Positions 16,648 to 25,104 of a DNA stretch of 35,484 nucleotides are shown here, piece after piece (positions within the stretch are counted from its first letter, which is position 1; each line of letters begins with the position of its first letter). Made by a program: the position numbers and the translations under genes. The stretch is from Desertimonas flava (GTDB lineage Bacteria > Actinomycetota > Acidimicrobiia > Acidimicrobiales > Ilumatobacteraceae), in assembly GCF_003426815.1 (NCBI RefSeq), contig NZ_QKYK01000044.1, positions 1 through 35,484 on the forward strand, read 5' to 3'. A model generated the notes under the pieces. It saw nothing but the letters and a program-made list of their open reading frames with translations. It ran no database searches and was not told the origin of the DNA.

Positions 16648-16820
16648 GTTCTGATGGAGCAGAAAGGCCGTGGTTGGTCGTACCTGCTCCAGCAGACACA
16701 TGGCGCCTGGTCTGATGGAGCAGAAAGGCCGTGGTTGGTCGTACCTGCTCCAGCAGACACATGGCGCCTGGTCTGGTGGAGCAGAAAGGCCGTGGCAGGT
16801 CCTACCTGCTCCAGCAGAAC
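16648..16820. repeat. palindromic 61-bp-period repeats, right cluster (3 units)
   Basis: Three units start at 16648, 16709 and 16770, exactly 61 nt apart. The first two are nearly identical and the third has diverged slightly. Each has TCTGRTGGAGCAG on the left and CTGCTCCAGCAGA on the right, an almost perfect 13-bp inverted repeat around about 22 nt. The last unit ends CCAGCAGAACGACGG, exactly as the left cluster ends at 15421-15436, so both clusters belong to one family. They flank pfkA. Confidence 0.88.
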
Positions 16821-16859
16821 GACGGCGGGCGACGGGTCGAGGGCCGAGCCCCGTGCGGG

Positions 16860-17300
16860 TCAGCGGGGGATGGCGGCGACGGCGAGGGAGTCGACGAGGT
16901 CGTTCATCCTGTCGCCGCTGTGACCCTTCACCCAGCCCCAGCTCACGTCGTTCACCTTCACCAGCTCGATCAGCGGCTTCCAGAGATCGGCATTGGCGAC
17001 CGGCTCGCGCTTGGCGTTCCGCCAGCCGTTCTTCTCCCACTTGACCCACCACTTGTCACGGAAGCAGTTGACGACGTAGGTCGAATCGGCGATCACCTTG
17101 ACGGCACGGCCACCGGCCGTCAGCGTGCGGACGGCATCGAGCGCGGCGTAGATCTCCATGCGCTGGTTCGTGGTCGAGCGCTCGCCGCCCGATGCCTGTG
17201 GCTCGCCGTCCGGTGCCACCGCCCACCCCCATCCGCCCGGGCCGGGATTCCCGGAGCAGGCGCCGTCGGTGTACACGATGATGGGGTCGGGAGCTGACAC
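16860..17300 (-). CDS. rnhA: ribonuclease HI
   Basis: 146 aa, close to the E. coli length. It cleaves the RNA strand of RNA-DNA hybrids with two Mg2+ ions. The full catalytic set is visible: D12 (YTDGACSGNPG), E49 (NQRMEI), D72 (IADSTYV) and D134 (RMNDLVD), plus H127 in KGHSGD. The basic handle region is present (KWWVKWEKNGWRN, about 83-95). The start is GTG at 17300, chosen because the catalytic strand begins at residue 8 and TACCCT lies 7 nt upstream. It is divergent from aceE. The frame remains open far upstream, antisense to aceE, which is a high-G+C artefact. Confidence 0.95.
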   Translation of the reverse strand: MSAPDPIIVYTDGACSGNPGPGGWGWAVAPDGEPQASGGERSTTNQRMEIYAALDAVRTLTAGGRAVKVIADSTYVVNCFRDKWWVKWEKNGWRNAKREPVANADLWKPLIELVKVNDVSWGWVKGHSGDRMNDLVDSLAVAAIPR

Positions 17301-17307
17301 CGGGCCG

Positions 17308-17313
17308 AGGGTA
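17308..17313 (-). promoter_or_regulatory. -10 hexamer, leaderless promoter of rnhA
   Basis: On the minus strand TACCCT ends 7 nt before the GTG at 17300. Confidence 0.5.
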
Positions 17314-17402
17314 GCGAGACCATCGGGCCGCGAAGGCCCTGCGTGGCGGTTACCGGCGGGTAGGCGGAGGGGGTTCGCCAGGAAGGTGCGAGACTGTCCC
17401 CC

Positions 17403-20132
17403 ATGATCTTCGACGGTTATGTGCATCAGCTTCCCGACACGGATCCCGTCGAGACCCAAGAGTGGTTGGATTCCCTCGATGCCGTCATCGACACGCACGG
17501 CAAGACGAGGGCCCGGTACCTGCTGACCTCGCTGCTCGACCGAGCACGCCAGTCCCAGGTGAGCTTCCCCGCCACCGTCTCGACGCCGTACGTCAACACC
17601 ATCCCCCGCGAGGCCGAGCCCTGGTTCCCCGGCGACGAGTTCATCGAGCGCCGCATCCGCGCCTTCGTCCGCTGGAACGCGGCGATGATGGTCGTCAAGG
17701 CCAACAAGGCCGCCGACGGCATCGGCGGCCACCTCTCCACGTTCGCCAGCTCGGCGTCGCTGTACGAGATCGGCCTCAACCACTTCTTCCGCGGCAAGGA
17801 CAACGGCAACGCCGGCGACCAGATCTACTTCCAGGGTCACGCCGCGCCGGGCATCTACGCCCGTGCCTACCTCGAGGGTCGCCTCGAGGCCGAGGATCTC
17901 GACCACTTCCGCCGGGAGATCGGCCGCACGCCCCGCGGCCTGTCCAGCTATCCGCATCCCCGGCTGATGCCCGAGTTCTGGGAGTTCCCCACGGTGTCGA
18001 TGGGCCTCGGCCCGATCACCGCGCTGTACCAGGCCCGCTTCAACCGCTACCTGCACAACCGCCGCCTCAAGGACACGAGCGAGAGCCGGGTGTGGGCTTT
18101 CCTCGGCGACGGCGAGTGCGACGAGCCCGAGACCCTCGGCGCCCTGTCGCTGGCCAGCCGCGAGAACCTCGACAACCTCGTGTTCGTGGTCAACTGCAAC
18201 CTGCAGCGCCTCGACGGTCCGGTACGCGGCAACGGCAAGATCATCCAGGAGCTCGAGGCCGTGTTCCGCGGCGCCGGCTGGAACGTCATCAAGGTGATCC
18301 TCGGCTCGAAGTGGGACGAACTGCTCGCCAACGACAAGGACGGCGTGCTGCTCAACAAGCTGAACACCACCGTCGACGGCGAGTTCCAGCGCTACGGCAC
18401 CGAGACCGGCGACTACATCCGTGACCACTTCTTCGGTCCCGATCCCCGTCTTCGCCAGATGGTGGCCCACCTCAGCGACGAGGATCTCGTCAACCTGCCC
18501 CGTGGCGGTCACGACTACCGCAAGCTCTACGCGGCATACAAGGCGGCCACCGAGAACCTCGGCTCGGGCGCTCCGACGGCAATCCTCTGCAAGACGATCA
18601 AGGGCTGGACGCTCGGACCCGGCTTCGAGGGGCGCAACTCCACGCACCAGATCAAGAAGATGAACAAGGAGCAGCTCATGGAGCTGCGCGATCGTCTCTA
18701 CCTGCACGACGAGATCCCCGAGTCGGCCCTCGACGGCGACGCCACGCCGTACTTCCGGCCCAGCGAGGACTCGATCGAGTACCAGTACATGATGGAGCGG
18801 CGGCGGGCGCTCGGCGGTTCCGTCCCGAAGCGGGTCGTGCGCTACAAGCAGCCCACGCCGCTGCCCGGCGACAAGGCCTTCGCCGAGCTGCGCAAGGGTT
18901 CCAACGGCCAGGCCGTGTCCACGACGATGGGCTTCACCCGGTTGCTGCGCAACCTCGCCCGCGACGAGCAGTTCGGCAAGAGCGTCGTACCGATCATCCC
19001 CGACGAGGGGCGTACGTTCGGCATGGACTCGCTGTTCCCGCAGCTCAAGATCTATGCCTCCCAAGGCCAGAAGTATGAGCCGGTGGACCACGGCCTGCTG
19101 CTCAGCTACTCGGAGTCGGCCGATGGTCAGATCCTCGAGGAGGGCATCACCGAGGCCGGTTCGACGGCGAGCTTCATCGCCGCCGGCACCGCCTACGCCA
19201 CGCACGCCATCCCGACGGTGCCGTTCTACACGTTCTACTCGATGTTCGGCTTCCAGCGGGTCGGGGACCTGATCTGGCAGGCGGCCGACGCCCGCACACG
19301 AGGCTTCCTGCTCGGCGCCACCGCCGGTCGCACCACGCTGCTCGGTGAGGGTCTGCAGCACCAGGACGGGCACTCGCTCGTGCTCGCCTCCACCGTGCCG
19401 CCGGTGCAGGCGTACGACCCGGCGTTCGCCTTCGAGGTGGCCACCATCGTGCAGCAGGGCCTCAACCGCATGTACGGCGGGCCGGAGCTGAACGGCGGGT
19501 TCGATCCCGACGTCTTCTACTACCTCACGCTGTACAACGAGAACTACGAGATGCCGGCGATGCCCGAGCACGTCCAGGCCTCCGACGTGATGCGCGGGCT
19601 CTACCGCTGGTCGCCGGCGGCGGACGGCAAGGAGCGCCACGTCACGCTCCTGTTCTCGGGGTCGGCCCAGGGTGCCGCCTTCGAGGCGGCCGCCGATCTG
19701 TCGGAGAACTACGGCATCGGGGTCGAGCTCTGGTCGGCCACGTCGTACAAGGCCCTGCGGGACGAGGCCCTCGCCGTGGAGCGGTGGAACCGGCTGCACC
19801 CCAGCCAGGAGCCCAAGCTGCCCGTGGTGACGCAGCTGCTCGGTGACAGCACCGATCCGATCGTCGCCGTCACCGACTTCATGAAGATCGTGCCCGAGCA
19901 GATCGCTCGCTTCGTGCCCAACCGCACGTTCGTGCCGCTCGGCACCGACGGCATGGGTCGCAGCGATACTCGCGAGGCCCTGCGCCGGTTCTTCGAGACC
20001 GACGCCGGGCACGTGGTGGTCGGCGTGCTCAGCGCCCTCGCCGCCGACGGCAAGGCGAGCCCGGACGAGATCGACAAGGCCATCGCCCACTACGGCATCG
20101 ACCCCGACCTCCCCGACCCCGCCCACCTCTGA
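17403..20132 (+). CDS. aceE: pyruvate dehydrogenase E1 component, homodimeric type
   Basis: 909 aa, close to E. coli AceE (887 aa). ThDP-dependent decarboxylation of pyruvate and reductive acetylation of lipoyl-E2. The ThDP/Mg2+ motif runs from FLGDGECDEPE (233-243) to NCNLQRLDG (264-272). Other AceE hallmarks are ADGIGGHLSTFASSA (104-118), YFQGHAAPGIYARA (142-155), KTIKGWTLG and, in the C-terminal half, IPDEGRTFGMDSLFP. It is complete, with no frameshift. The start is ATG at 17403 with no good ribosome-binding site close by. No E2 or E3 gene is adjacent: the lipoyl E2 and lpdA are about 15.6 kb away on the other strand. In mycobacteria AceE shares E2 and E3 with other complexes. Confidence 0.97.
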   Translation: MIFDGYVHQLPDTDPVETQEWLDSLDAVIDTHGKTRARYLLTSLLDRARQSQVSFPATVSTPYVNTIPREAEPWFPGDEFIERRIRAFVRWNAAMMVVKANKAADGIGGHLSTFASSASLYEIGLNHFFRGKDNGNAGDQIYFQGHAAPGIYARAYLEGRLEAEDLDHFRREIGRTPRGLSSYPHPRLMPEFWEFPTVSMGLGPITALYQARFNRYLHNRRLKDTSESRVWAFLGDGECDEPETLGALSLASRENLDNLVFVVNCNLQRLDGPVRGNGKIIQELEAVFRGAGWNVIKVILGSKWDELLANDKDGVLLNKLNTTVDGEFQRYGTETGDYIRDHFFGPDPRLRQMVAHLSDEDLVNLPRGGHDYRKLYAAYKAATENLGSGAPTAILCKTIKGWTLGPGFEGRNSTHQIKKMNKEQLMELRDRLYLHDEIPESALDGDATPYFRPSEDSIEYQYMMERRRALGGSVPKRVVRYKQPTPLPGDKAFAELRKGSNGQAVSTTMGFTRLLRNLARDEQFGKSVVPIIPDEGRTFGMDSLFPQLKIYASQGQKYEPVDHGLLLSYSESADGQILEEGITEAGSTASFIAAGTAYATHAIPTVPFYTFYSMFGFQRVGDLIWQAADARTRGFLLGATAGRTTLLGEGLQHQDGHSLVLASTVPPVQAYDPAFAFEVATIVQQGLNRMYGGPELNGGFDPDVFYYLTLYNENYEMPAMPEHVQASDVMRGLYRWSPAADGKERHVTLLFSGSAQGAAFEAAADLSENYGIGVELWSATSYKALRDEALAVERWNRLHPSQEPKLPVVTQLLGDSTDPIVAVTDFMKIVPEQIARFVPNRTFVPLGTDGMGRSDTREALRRFFETDAGHVVVGVLSALAADGKASPDEIDKAIAHYGIDPDLPDPAHL

Positions 20133-20163
20133 CCCACTCCCTCGTCCGAGTACTGAAGGTCGC

Positions 20164-20204
20164 CCGAGTATGGGAGGCCCCGAATCGGCACCTTCCATAC
20201 TCGG
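20164..20204 (+). terminator. terminator hairpin after aceE
   Basis: CCGAGTATGGGAGG (20164-20177) pairs with CCTTCCATACTCGG (20191-20204), one mismatch in 14 and a 13-nt loop, 31 nt after the aceE stop. A further half-copy of the left arm (CCGAGTACTGAAGG) starts near 20147. Confidence 0.75.
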
Positions 20205-20408
20205 ATGACGGTCGCGGCCGTGGAATCTGACGCTCGCTGCATGGCCGACGGCGAACCGGTCCACGAATCCTGACCGGCGGCGTTCGCTTGCACCGAGGCG
20301 TCGTCGGCATCGGTTATTGTCCGGCGACCGGCTCCGCCGGATTGCGTCCGGTGGACCGGGGTGACGACGTGTCCTCTAGCGCCGGCGCGCCTGTGAGGAG
20401 GACAGTAG

Positions 20409-22961
20409 ATGCTCGGACGGGTGGTGACGGCAGCGAAGATCCTGCTCAGCGGCACGCTCCTCGCAGGCGTCGTAGCGGTCGCAGGGGACACGATGGGCGC
20501 CACCGGCGCTGGGACCACGGTCGAACGTGCCCCTGTGGCGCCGAGCAGCCCGGCGAACGACCCGGTGACGCTGACGTTCACGGCCAACCGCACCTCGGCC
20601 GCACCCGGCGATCGGCTCGTGTTCACGGCCACTGTCGCCAACCGATCGACCACCGTGCAATCGTTGCAAGGCACGATCGACACCCCGCCCGCCGTTCAGC
20701 TCTGGGGATACTCCGAGATGTGTGCACCGTGGCCGGGTATCGGCTACGTCGCCTGCCACGGACTGACGCCGTTCGAGCTGCAACCTGGCGAACGGGTGTC
20801 GTTCTTCGTGGAGGTGTTCGTCAGGGCGACGGCGGACCCGCTCGACCTCGAGGTGGCTGCCCGATTCGGCGATCTCGATCCGGCCACCCTGACGATCCCG
20901 GTCGCTACCGGAGCGGAGGTCGCTCCTCAACCGCCCGAAGACCTCGAGGCGACGTGGAACGGTGGCGAGTCCGTCTGGCTCCAATGGTCCGCCCCGAGCG
21001 AGATCGGCAGCTCCTGGATCACGGACTACGTCGTCGAGCGGGCATCGTCCCCGAGTGGGCCGTGGACGACGCTGTTCGACGGGACCTACGGCGGCGCGGT
21101 CGGTTACCTCGGCGACACCCCGCCCGTACCTGCGACCGACCTCTGGTACCGCGTCGCTGCGGTCAACGACGGCGGGCAGGGGGCTTTCACCCCGCCCGTT
21201 TCGGTGCAGCCGGAAGGACACCTCCCCTCGGCACCACGGGAGTTGTCCTTGCAGCCGACCGGCGCCGGCGGCGAGTTGCTCGCTACCTGGCGACGACCGG
21301 CGTATGTCGGCAACGCGTTCGCCGAGTACGAGGTGCAGCTGTCGGCCGATCGCGGCGCCACGTGGGAGCCGGTCGTCATCGAGCCGGGCTTCACGACGTC
21401 AGCACGTCTCCGTGACCTGCGGCCCGGGGGTCGCTACACCGTCCGCGTGGCCATGCGCACCAGCCACGGCGTCGGTGCCTGGTCGTCGGCGACGGCTACC
21501 GTGCCCCGCCGTCCAGCCGCGCCGTCCGCACCTCGCCTCACGGCGACGACGCTGAGTCCGACCGAGATCCGGCTCGACTGGCGCCCGCCGACGTCCACCA
21601 ACGGCTCCGACGTCGTCGAGTACCGCTACGAGATCTCCGCCGACGACGGCGCAACGTGGTCACCCGGGTTCGGCGGCGACGGCTCGGCCCGATCCACCGT
21701 CGTCGCCGGCCTCACCGATGGCACCCGATACCGCATCCGGGTGGCGGCACGTAACTCGGTCGGCTGGAGTCCGTTGAGCAACACGGCATCTGCCGTTCCC
21801 GCTCTCCGGCGGCCGGCCGCCCCGACGCTGACCGCGACGGTTCTCGGACCGACGCAGATCCGCCTCGACTGGACGGCGGCGAGCGACGGCGGCTCCCCGA
21901 TCCTCCGATACCGCTACCAAATCTCGGCGGACCGAGGCCGGACCTGGCAATCGGATGTGATCGACGATCCGACGGTGCGCTCGGTCCTCCTCGACGGCCT
22001 CGTGTCCGGCCGGGCCTACCTCGTCCGGATCGCCGCGTCCAGCGAGCTCGGATGGGGCGCGACGAGCAACGAGGTCTCCGTGACACCGCGGGTCGTTCCC
22101 CCGTCGGCCCCGACACTCACGTTCACCACGCGCACCACGTCGCAGGTGGAGCTCCAGTGGACGGAGCCGGTCTCGGACGGCGGCTCACCGATCGTCGAGT
22201 ACCGCTACGAGGTCATGTCGATGTACGACCCGACCTGGCGAGACGGCACGACGATCGACGCGGCCGAGAGATCATTGATCGTCGACGACATCAACGTGTT
22301 CGACGGGCTCAGCTTCCGCATCGCAGCGAGAAGCGAGATCGGCTGGGGCGCGTGGAGCAACGTGGTCGACGTTCCGCCGTTCCCCCCACCGCCCTCCGCG
22401 CCGGGCCTGATCGGCGAGCCGTGGGGACCGGGAGAAGTGCGACTGACCTTCCTGCCCCCCGAGCTAGGTGCCGAGGACGTCCTCGGCTACGTCTACGAGA
22501 TGTCGACCGACGGCGAGTTCTGGACCAGCGCCGGATGGGCTGGCGCACCGCGAACCACTGCGATCGTGACATGGCTCGAGCCGGGGGTGACGTACTACTT
22601 CCGGGCGGCCGCCGGCAGTTCGTGGGGACAGAGCCCGATGAGCGAACCCGTCGCGGTGACCGTCGGGAACGATCCGCGGCCGTCGGACCCCTCGGACACG
22701 GAGCCGCCCGACTCGTGGCCGCCCGACTCCTGGCCGCCCGACTCCTGGCCACCCGACACCTGGCCACCGGACACCTGGCCACCCGACACCTGGCCGCATA
22801 TCGACACGTGGCCACCCGACACGTGGCCACCCGACACCTGGCCACCCGACACCTGGCCGCCGATCGACAGCGAACCGCCGGTCACCGACTGGCCGTGGCC
22901 GTCGGAACCGGCCATCGGCTCGGAGCCGGAGTCCGGAGTCCCCGACAGCGTCCCCAACTGA
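20409..22961 (+). CDS. secreted multi-fibronectin type III protein with PPD(S/T)W tail
   Basis: 850 aa. Signal peptide about 1-28 (AKILLSGTLLAGVVAVAG). Residues 50-165 form a DUF11/CARDB-like domain (LTFTANRTSAAPGDRLVFTA). Six FN3 domains follow in tandem, about 174-757; each ends in the typical Y/L-x-(V/I)-R-(V/I)-A-A strand and a SN-x-V-x-P linker (GTRYRIRVAARNSVGWSPLS in domain 3). The tail (about 766-818) has nine exact PPDSW/PPDTW pentapeptides plus the variant PHIDTW, then an acidic Pro-rich end. No LPXTG or other anchor is visible. The start is ATG at 20409 after a strong GAGGAGG. FN3 arrays in secreted bacterial proteins usually mediate adhesion or act as spacers in glycan-active enzymes; no catalytic domain is present here. 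A 276-nt gap separates it from aceE. Confidence 0.88.
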   Translation: MLGRVVTAAKILLSGTLLAGVVAVAGDTMGATGAGTTVERAPVAPSSPANDPVTLTFTANRTSAAPGDRLVFTATVANRSTTVQSLQGTIDTPPAVQLWGYSEMCAPWPGIGYVACHGLTPFELQPGERVSFFVEVFVRATADPLDLEVAARFGDLDPATLTIPVATGAEVAPQPPEDLEATWNGGESVWLQWSAPSEIGSSWITDYVVERASSPSGPWTTLFDGTYGGAVGYLGDTPPVPATDLWYRVAAVNDGGQGAFTPPVSVQPEGHLPSAPRELSLQPTGAGGELLATWRRPAYVGNAFAEYEVQLSADRGATWEPVVIEPGFTTSARLRDLRPGGRYTVRVAMRTSHGVGAWSSATATVPRRPAAPSAPRLTATTLSPTEIRLDWRPPTSTNGSDVVEYRYEISADDGATWSPGFGGDGSARSTVVAGLTDGTRYRIRVAARNSVGWSPLSNTASAVPALRRPAAPTLTATVLGPTQIRLDWTAASDGGSPILRYRYQISADRGRTWQSDVIDDPTVRSVLLDGLVSGRAYLVRIAASSELGWGATSNEVSVTPRVVPPSAPTLTFTTRTTSQVELQWTEPVSDGGSPIVEYRYEVMSMYDPTWRDGTTIDAAERSLIVDDINVFDGLSFRIAARSEIGWGAWSNVVDVPPFPPPPSAPGLIGEPWGPGEVRLTFLPPELGAEDVLGYVYEMSTDGEFWTSAGWAGAPRTTAIVTWLEPGVTYYFRAAAGSSWGQSPMSEPVAVTVGNDPRPSDPSDTEPPDSWPPDSWPPDSWPPDTWPPDTWPPDTWPHIDTWPPDTWPPDTWPPDTWPPIDSEPPVTDWPWPSEPAIGSEPESGVPDSVPN
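22704..22862 (+). repeat. 15-nt coding repeat (PPD(S/T)W)
   Basis: Tandem 15-nt units of the type CCACCCGACACCTGG, about ten copies, encode the Trp-rich tail of the FN3 protein. Copies differ mainly at third positions; one unit is interrupted (CATATC insert). Copy number is likely to vary by slippage. Confidence 0.9.
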
Positions 22962-22970
22962 CGCCGACCG

Positions 22971-23017
22971 CCGCGATGAGCCTGGGCCGCAGCATGTGCG
23001 GGCCAGGCTCATCGCGG
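22971..23017 (+). terminator. long hairpin abutting the next promoter
   Basis: Stem CCGCGATGAGCCTGG (22971-22985) with CCAGGCTCATCGCGG (23003-23017), 15 bp and perfect, extended inside by CCGCA/TGCGG after a G-G mismatch. It starts 10 nt after the FN3 gene stop. Its right arm ends directly before the -10 hexamer of the HhH-GPD gene, so that promoter's -35 region lies in the hairpin. Confidence 0.75.
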
Positions 23018-23023
23018 TACCGT
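23018..23023 (+). promoter_or_regulatory. -10 hexamer, leaderless promoter of the HhH-GPD gene
   Basis: TACCGT ends 8 nt before the GTG at 23032, immediately downstream of the 22971-23017 hairpin. Confidence 0.45.
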
Positions 23024-23031
23024 GGCCGACC

Positions 23032-23646
23032 GTGGCGGGGACGCTGTACATCACGGGAGACGCCGACGCCGACGAGCTGTTGAACACCGACGGCACGGCG
23101 CTGATGATCGGCATGCTGCTCGACCAGCAGGTGCCGATGGAGGTGGCGTTCAACGGGCCGGCCAAGCTGCGAGCCCGGCTCGGCCGGTTCGACGCCGCGA
23201 CGATTGCCGCGATGGACCCCGACGAGTTCGTCGCCGTGTGCTGCCAGCCACCGGCGATCCACCGCTTCGGCGGCGTGATGGGCCGGCGCACCCACGCGCT
23301 GTGCCGGCGGCTGGTCGACGACTTCGACGGACGCGCCGAGAACATCTGGGCCGGCGCCGGGTCGGCGGAGTCGCTCTACGAGACGCTGCGCACGTTCGAC
23401 GGGTTCGGCGACGAGAAGGCGCGCATCTTCATCGCCCTGCTCGGCAAGCGCATGGGCGTGCGTCCACGCGGCTGGAAGACGGTCGCCGGCAAGTTCGGCG
23501 AGGCGACGCCGCGCAGCGTCGCCGATTCGTCGTCGCCGGCCAGCCTCGCCAAGGTCCGCGAGTGGAAGAAGGCCCAGAAGGCGGCCAAGCTCGACAAGCA
23601 GGACCGCCCTTTAGCGCCACGAGCGCCGCGACCGGCGCGGGCCTGA
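23032..23646 (+). CDS. HhH-GPD family base-excision-repair-like protein
   Basis: 204 aa from GTG at 23032; an in-frame ATG at 22996 lies inside the upstream hairpin and is disfavoured. It matches the small actinobacterial HhH-GPD family (TIGR03252-like): N-terminal LMIGMLLDQQVPMEVAFNGP, then the helix-hairpin-helix FDGFGDEKARIFIALLGKRMG (split at GFG-DEKA), and a Lys/Arg/Pro-rich C-terminal tail. In Nth/AlkA-type glycosylases a catalytic Asp follows the hairpin; here the matching stretch reads GVRPRGWKTVAG without an Asp, so activity is uncertain. No FeS-cluster cysteines are present. It likely binds DNA. Its stop is only 6 nt from the convergent dynamin operon stop. Confidence 0.85.
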   Translation: MAGTLYITGDADADELLNTDGTALMIGMLLDQQVPMEVAFNGPAKLRARLGRFDAATIAAMDPDEFVAVCCQPPAIHRFGGVMGRRTHALCRRLVDDFDGRAENIWAGAGSAESLYETLRTFDGFGDEKARIFIALLGKRMGVRPRGWKTVAGKFGEATPRSVADSSSPASLAKVREWKKAQKAAKLDKQDRPLAPRAPRPARA

Positions 23647-23652
23647 TCCGGC

Positions 23653-25104
23653 TCAGTTGCCGACGTAGAACGCCTCGCAGCTGCGCGCCGCGGTCTCGAA
23701 GACCTCGACGACGGCGGGGTCGGCGAGCGGGTCGGCGGCACGGTCGCGCCAGCGGGCCACGCCCTCGAGCGCCTTGCGCTTGATCTCCTCCTCGGGTGCA
23801 CCGGCGGCCAGACCCATCGCGGCCGCAGGCGTCCCGGCGAGCAGGAGCCGTTCCAGCTCCTCGCGTTCGCGGTCGGCGACGCGCGCCTCACCGGTCGTGA
23901 CGAGGTGGGCACCACGCATGCGGGCGAACTCCACGGCCCCGGCCTCGAGCTGTTCCACCTCGCGGTCGAGCTTGACCGCGGCGTCCGGATGGGTCGAGCG
24001 CATCGTGGCGGCGAGCGATCGCAGGGCCTGCACCGCCGTGCGGGCCTTGAGGATCCTCGACCGGGGCATGAAGTGCTCGGCGATCAGCCGGCGCAACTCG
24101 CTCAAACCGGAGCGGGCGACGAGCTTGGGGCCGAGCGTGGCGGCCGTGTTGGCGCCGGCAGCCAACTCCTGGAGCGACACCCGCACACCGAACATGCCGA
24201 GGCGGGAGAGCAGTTCGCGCCGCAGCTCGACGGTGAGATCGCTCGAGCTGACGTCGCAGAACTCGTCGGTGGACAGCAGCATCCGCTCGAGGACATCGGG
24301 CCCGGCCGCGGCGAGCGTCCGCAGGTTGGCCACCTCGTCCTCACGCAGGGTGAGCCCGGTCTCGGCGAGCAGACCGGCGAGCGGGGTGACCGAGGCGCAC
24401 AGGCCACGGATCTGCGGATCGGCGGCGTAGCGCCGGGCGATGCGGCCCGCCGACTCGATGGCGTCGAGGCGGCCGGCGCCGATCTCGTCGGCGCGCGACA
24501 GCACACCGACGGCGTTGACCGGAGACGACGCCGCCACCGATCGGTCCATGAACGCCTCGAGGAAGGCGACGTCGGCGGCGTGCACGTGGCGCATCAGGTA
24601 GATGACGGCATCGGCGTCACCACCCGCACCCTCGTCGGGATCGAGGAACTCTCGAGTGCGCCGCGAGTTCTCGTCGTTGAGCGAGGCGATTCCGGGCGTG
24701 TCGATGAGCGTGATCGTGTCGAGCGTGGAAGCGGGCCACCGCACGTCGAGCCAGCGCACCTGCCGTCCGCTGAGGTCACCGAGCTCCACGTCGAGGGCAC
24801 CGTCCTGGCGCTTGAACGCCAGCGGACGTTCGGTGCCGTCGACGAGCCGGGCACTCACCTGGTAGCTGGTGCCCTTGCGGTACCACGACACGATCCGCGT
24901 GCATTCGCCGGCGTCGGTGGGCGCCAGACGCTCGCCGACCATGGCGTTGAGGAGCGTCGACTTGCCGGCCTTCACCCGACCGGCGATCGCCACCTGCAAC
25001 GAGCCCTCGATGCGCCGGCGGATGGCCGCCGCGGCCTCGGCGACCGACGGTTCCTCACGCTCGAGGCGGGTGGTGATCGCCACCACGGCGTCGCTGACGC
25101 TCAC
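23653..25104 (-). CDS. dynamin-like GTPase 2 (IniC-like)
   Basis: About 483 aa. GTPase motifs: P-loop AGRVKAGKSTLLN (41-53), switch I Thr in APTDAGECTRIV, G3 TLIDTPGIAS (132-141) and G4-like SRADE (203-207). The rest is alpha-helical with Arg/Glu-rich stretches (VADREREELERLL) and no membrane helix, as in mycobacterial IniC. The start is GTG at 25104, whose GTGA overlaps the stop of the upstream dynamin gene by 4 nt; the frame is open further upstream but inside that gene. Bacterial dynamin-like proteins often work as pairs on membranes, and this one is probably the soluble partner. It is last in the operon, stopping 6 nt from the convergent HhH-GPD gene. Assignment to IniC rests on gene order and domain type, not on an alignment. 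Confidence 0.88.
   Translation of the reverse strand: MSVSDAVVAITTRLEREEPSVAEAAAAIRRRIEGSLQVAIAGRVKAGKSTLLNAMVGERLAPTDAGECTRIVSWYRKGTSYQVSARLVDGTERPLAFKRQDGALDVELGDLSGRQVRWLDVRWPASTLDTITLIDTPGIASLNDENSRRTREFLDPDEGAGGDADAVIYLMRHVHAADVAFLEAFMDRSVAASSPVNAVGVLSRADEIGAGRLDAIESAGRIARRYAADPQIRGLCASVTPLAGLLAETGLTLREDEVANLRTLAAAGPDVLERMLLSTDEFCDVSSSDLTVELRRELLSRLGMFGVRVSLQELAAGANTAATLGPKLVARSGLSELRRLIAEHFMPRSRILKARTAVQALRSLAATMRSTHPDAAVKLDREVEQLEAGAVEFARMRGAHLVTTGEARVADREREELERLLLAGTPAAAMGLAAGAPEEEIKRKALEGVARWRDRAADPLADPAVVEVFETAARSCEAFYVGN

Noticed and set aside
16574-16762. N-terminal extension of the phosphofructokinase through the 61-bp repeats
   Set aside because: The extra residues are the translation of the repeat units, and the true N-terminus (SQLPPIKRIAISTGGGDAP) starts at 16573.
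15320-16820. CRISPR array made of the 61-bp-period units
   Set aside because: The units are palindromic and nearly identical over their whole length, with constant rather than variable spacers, and there are no cas genes.
15320-16820. Integron attC sites
   Set aside because: Units begin GTT and end AAC, the reverse of the attC RYYYAAC...GTTRRRY arrangement, and there is no integrase or cassette structure.
16860-20264. A continuous minus-strand frame of more than 1100 codons that fuses RNase HI to a long upstream extension
   Set aside because: The extension is antisense to aceE, is Val/Gly/Ala/Arg-rich with no domain, and RNase HI has a natural start at 17300 with a promoter hexamer. It is a high-G+C artefact.
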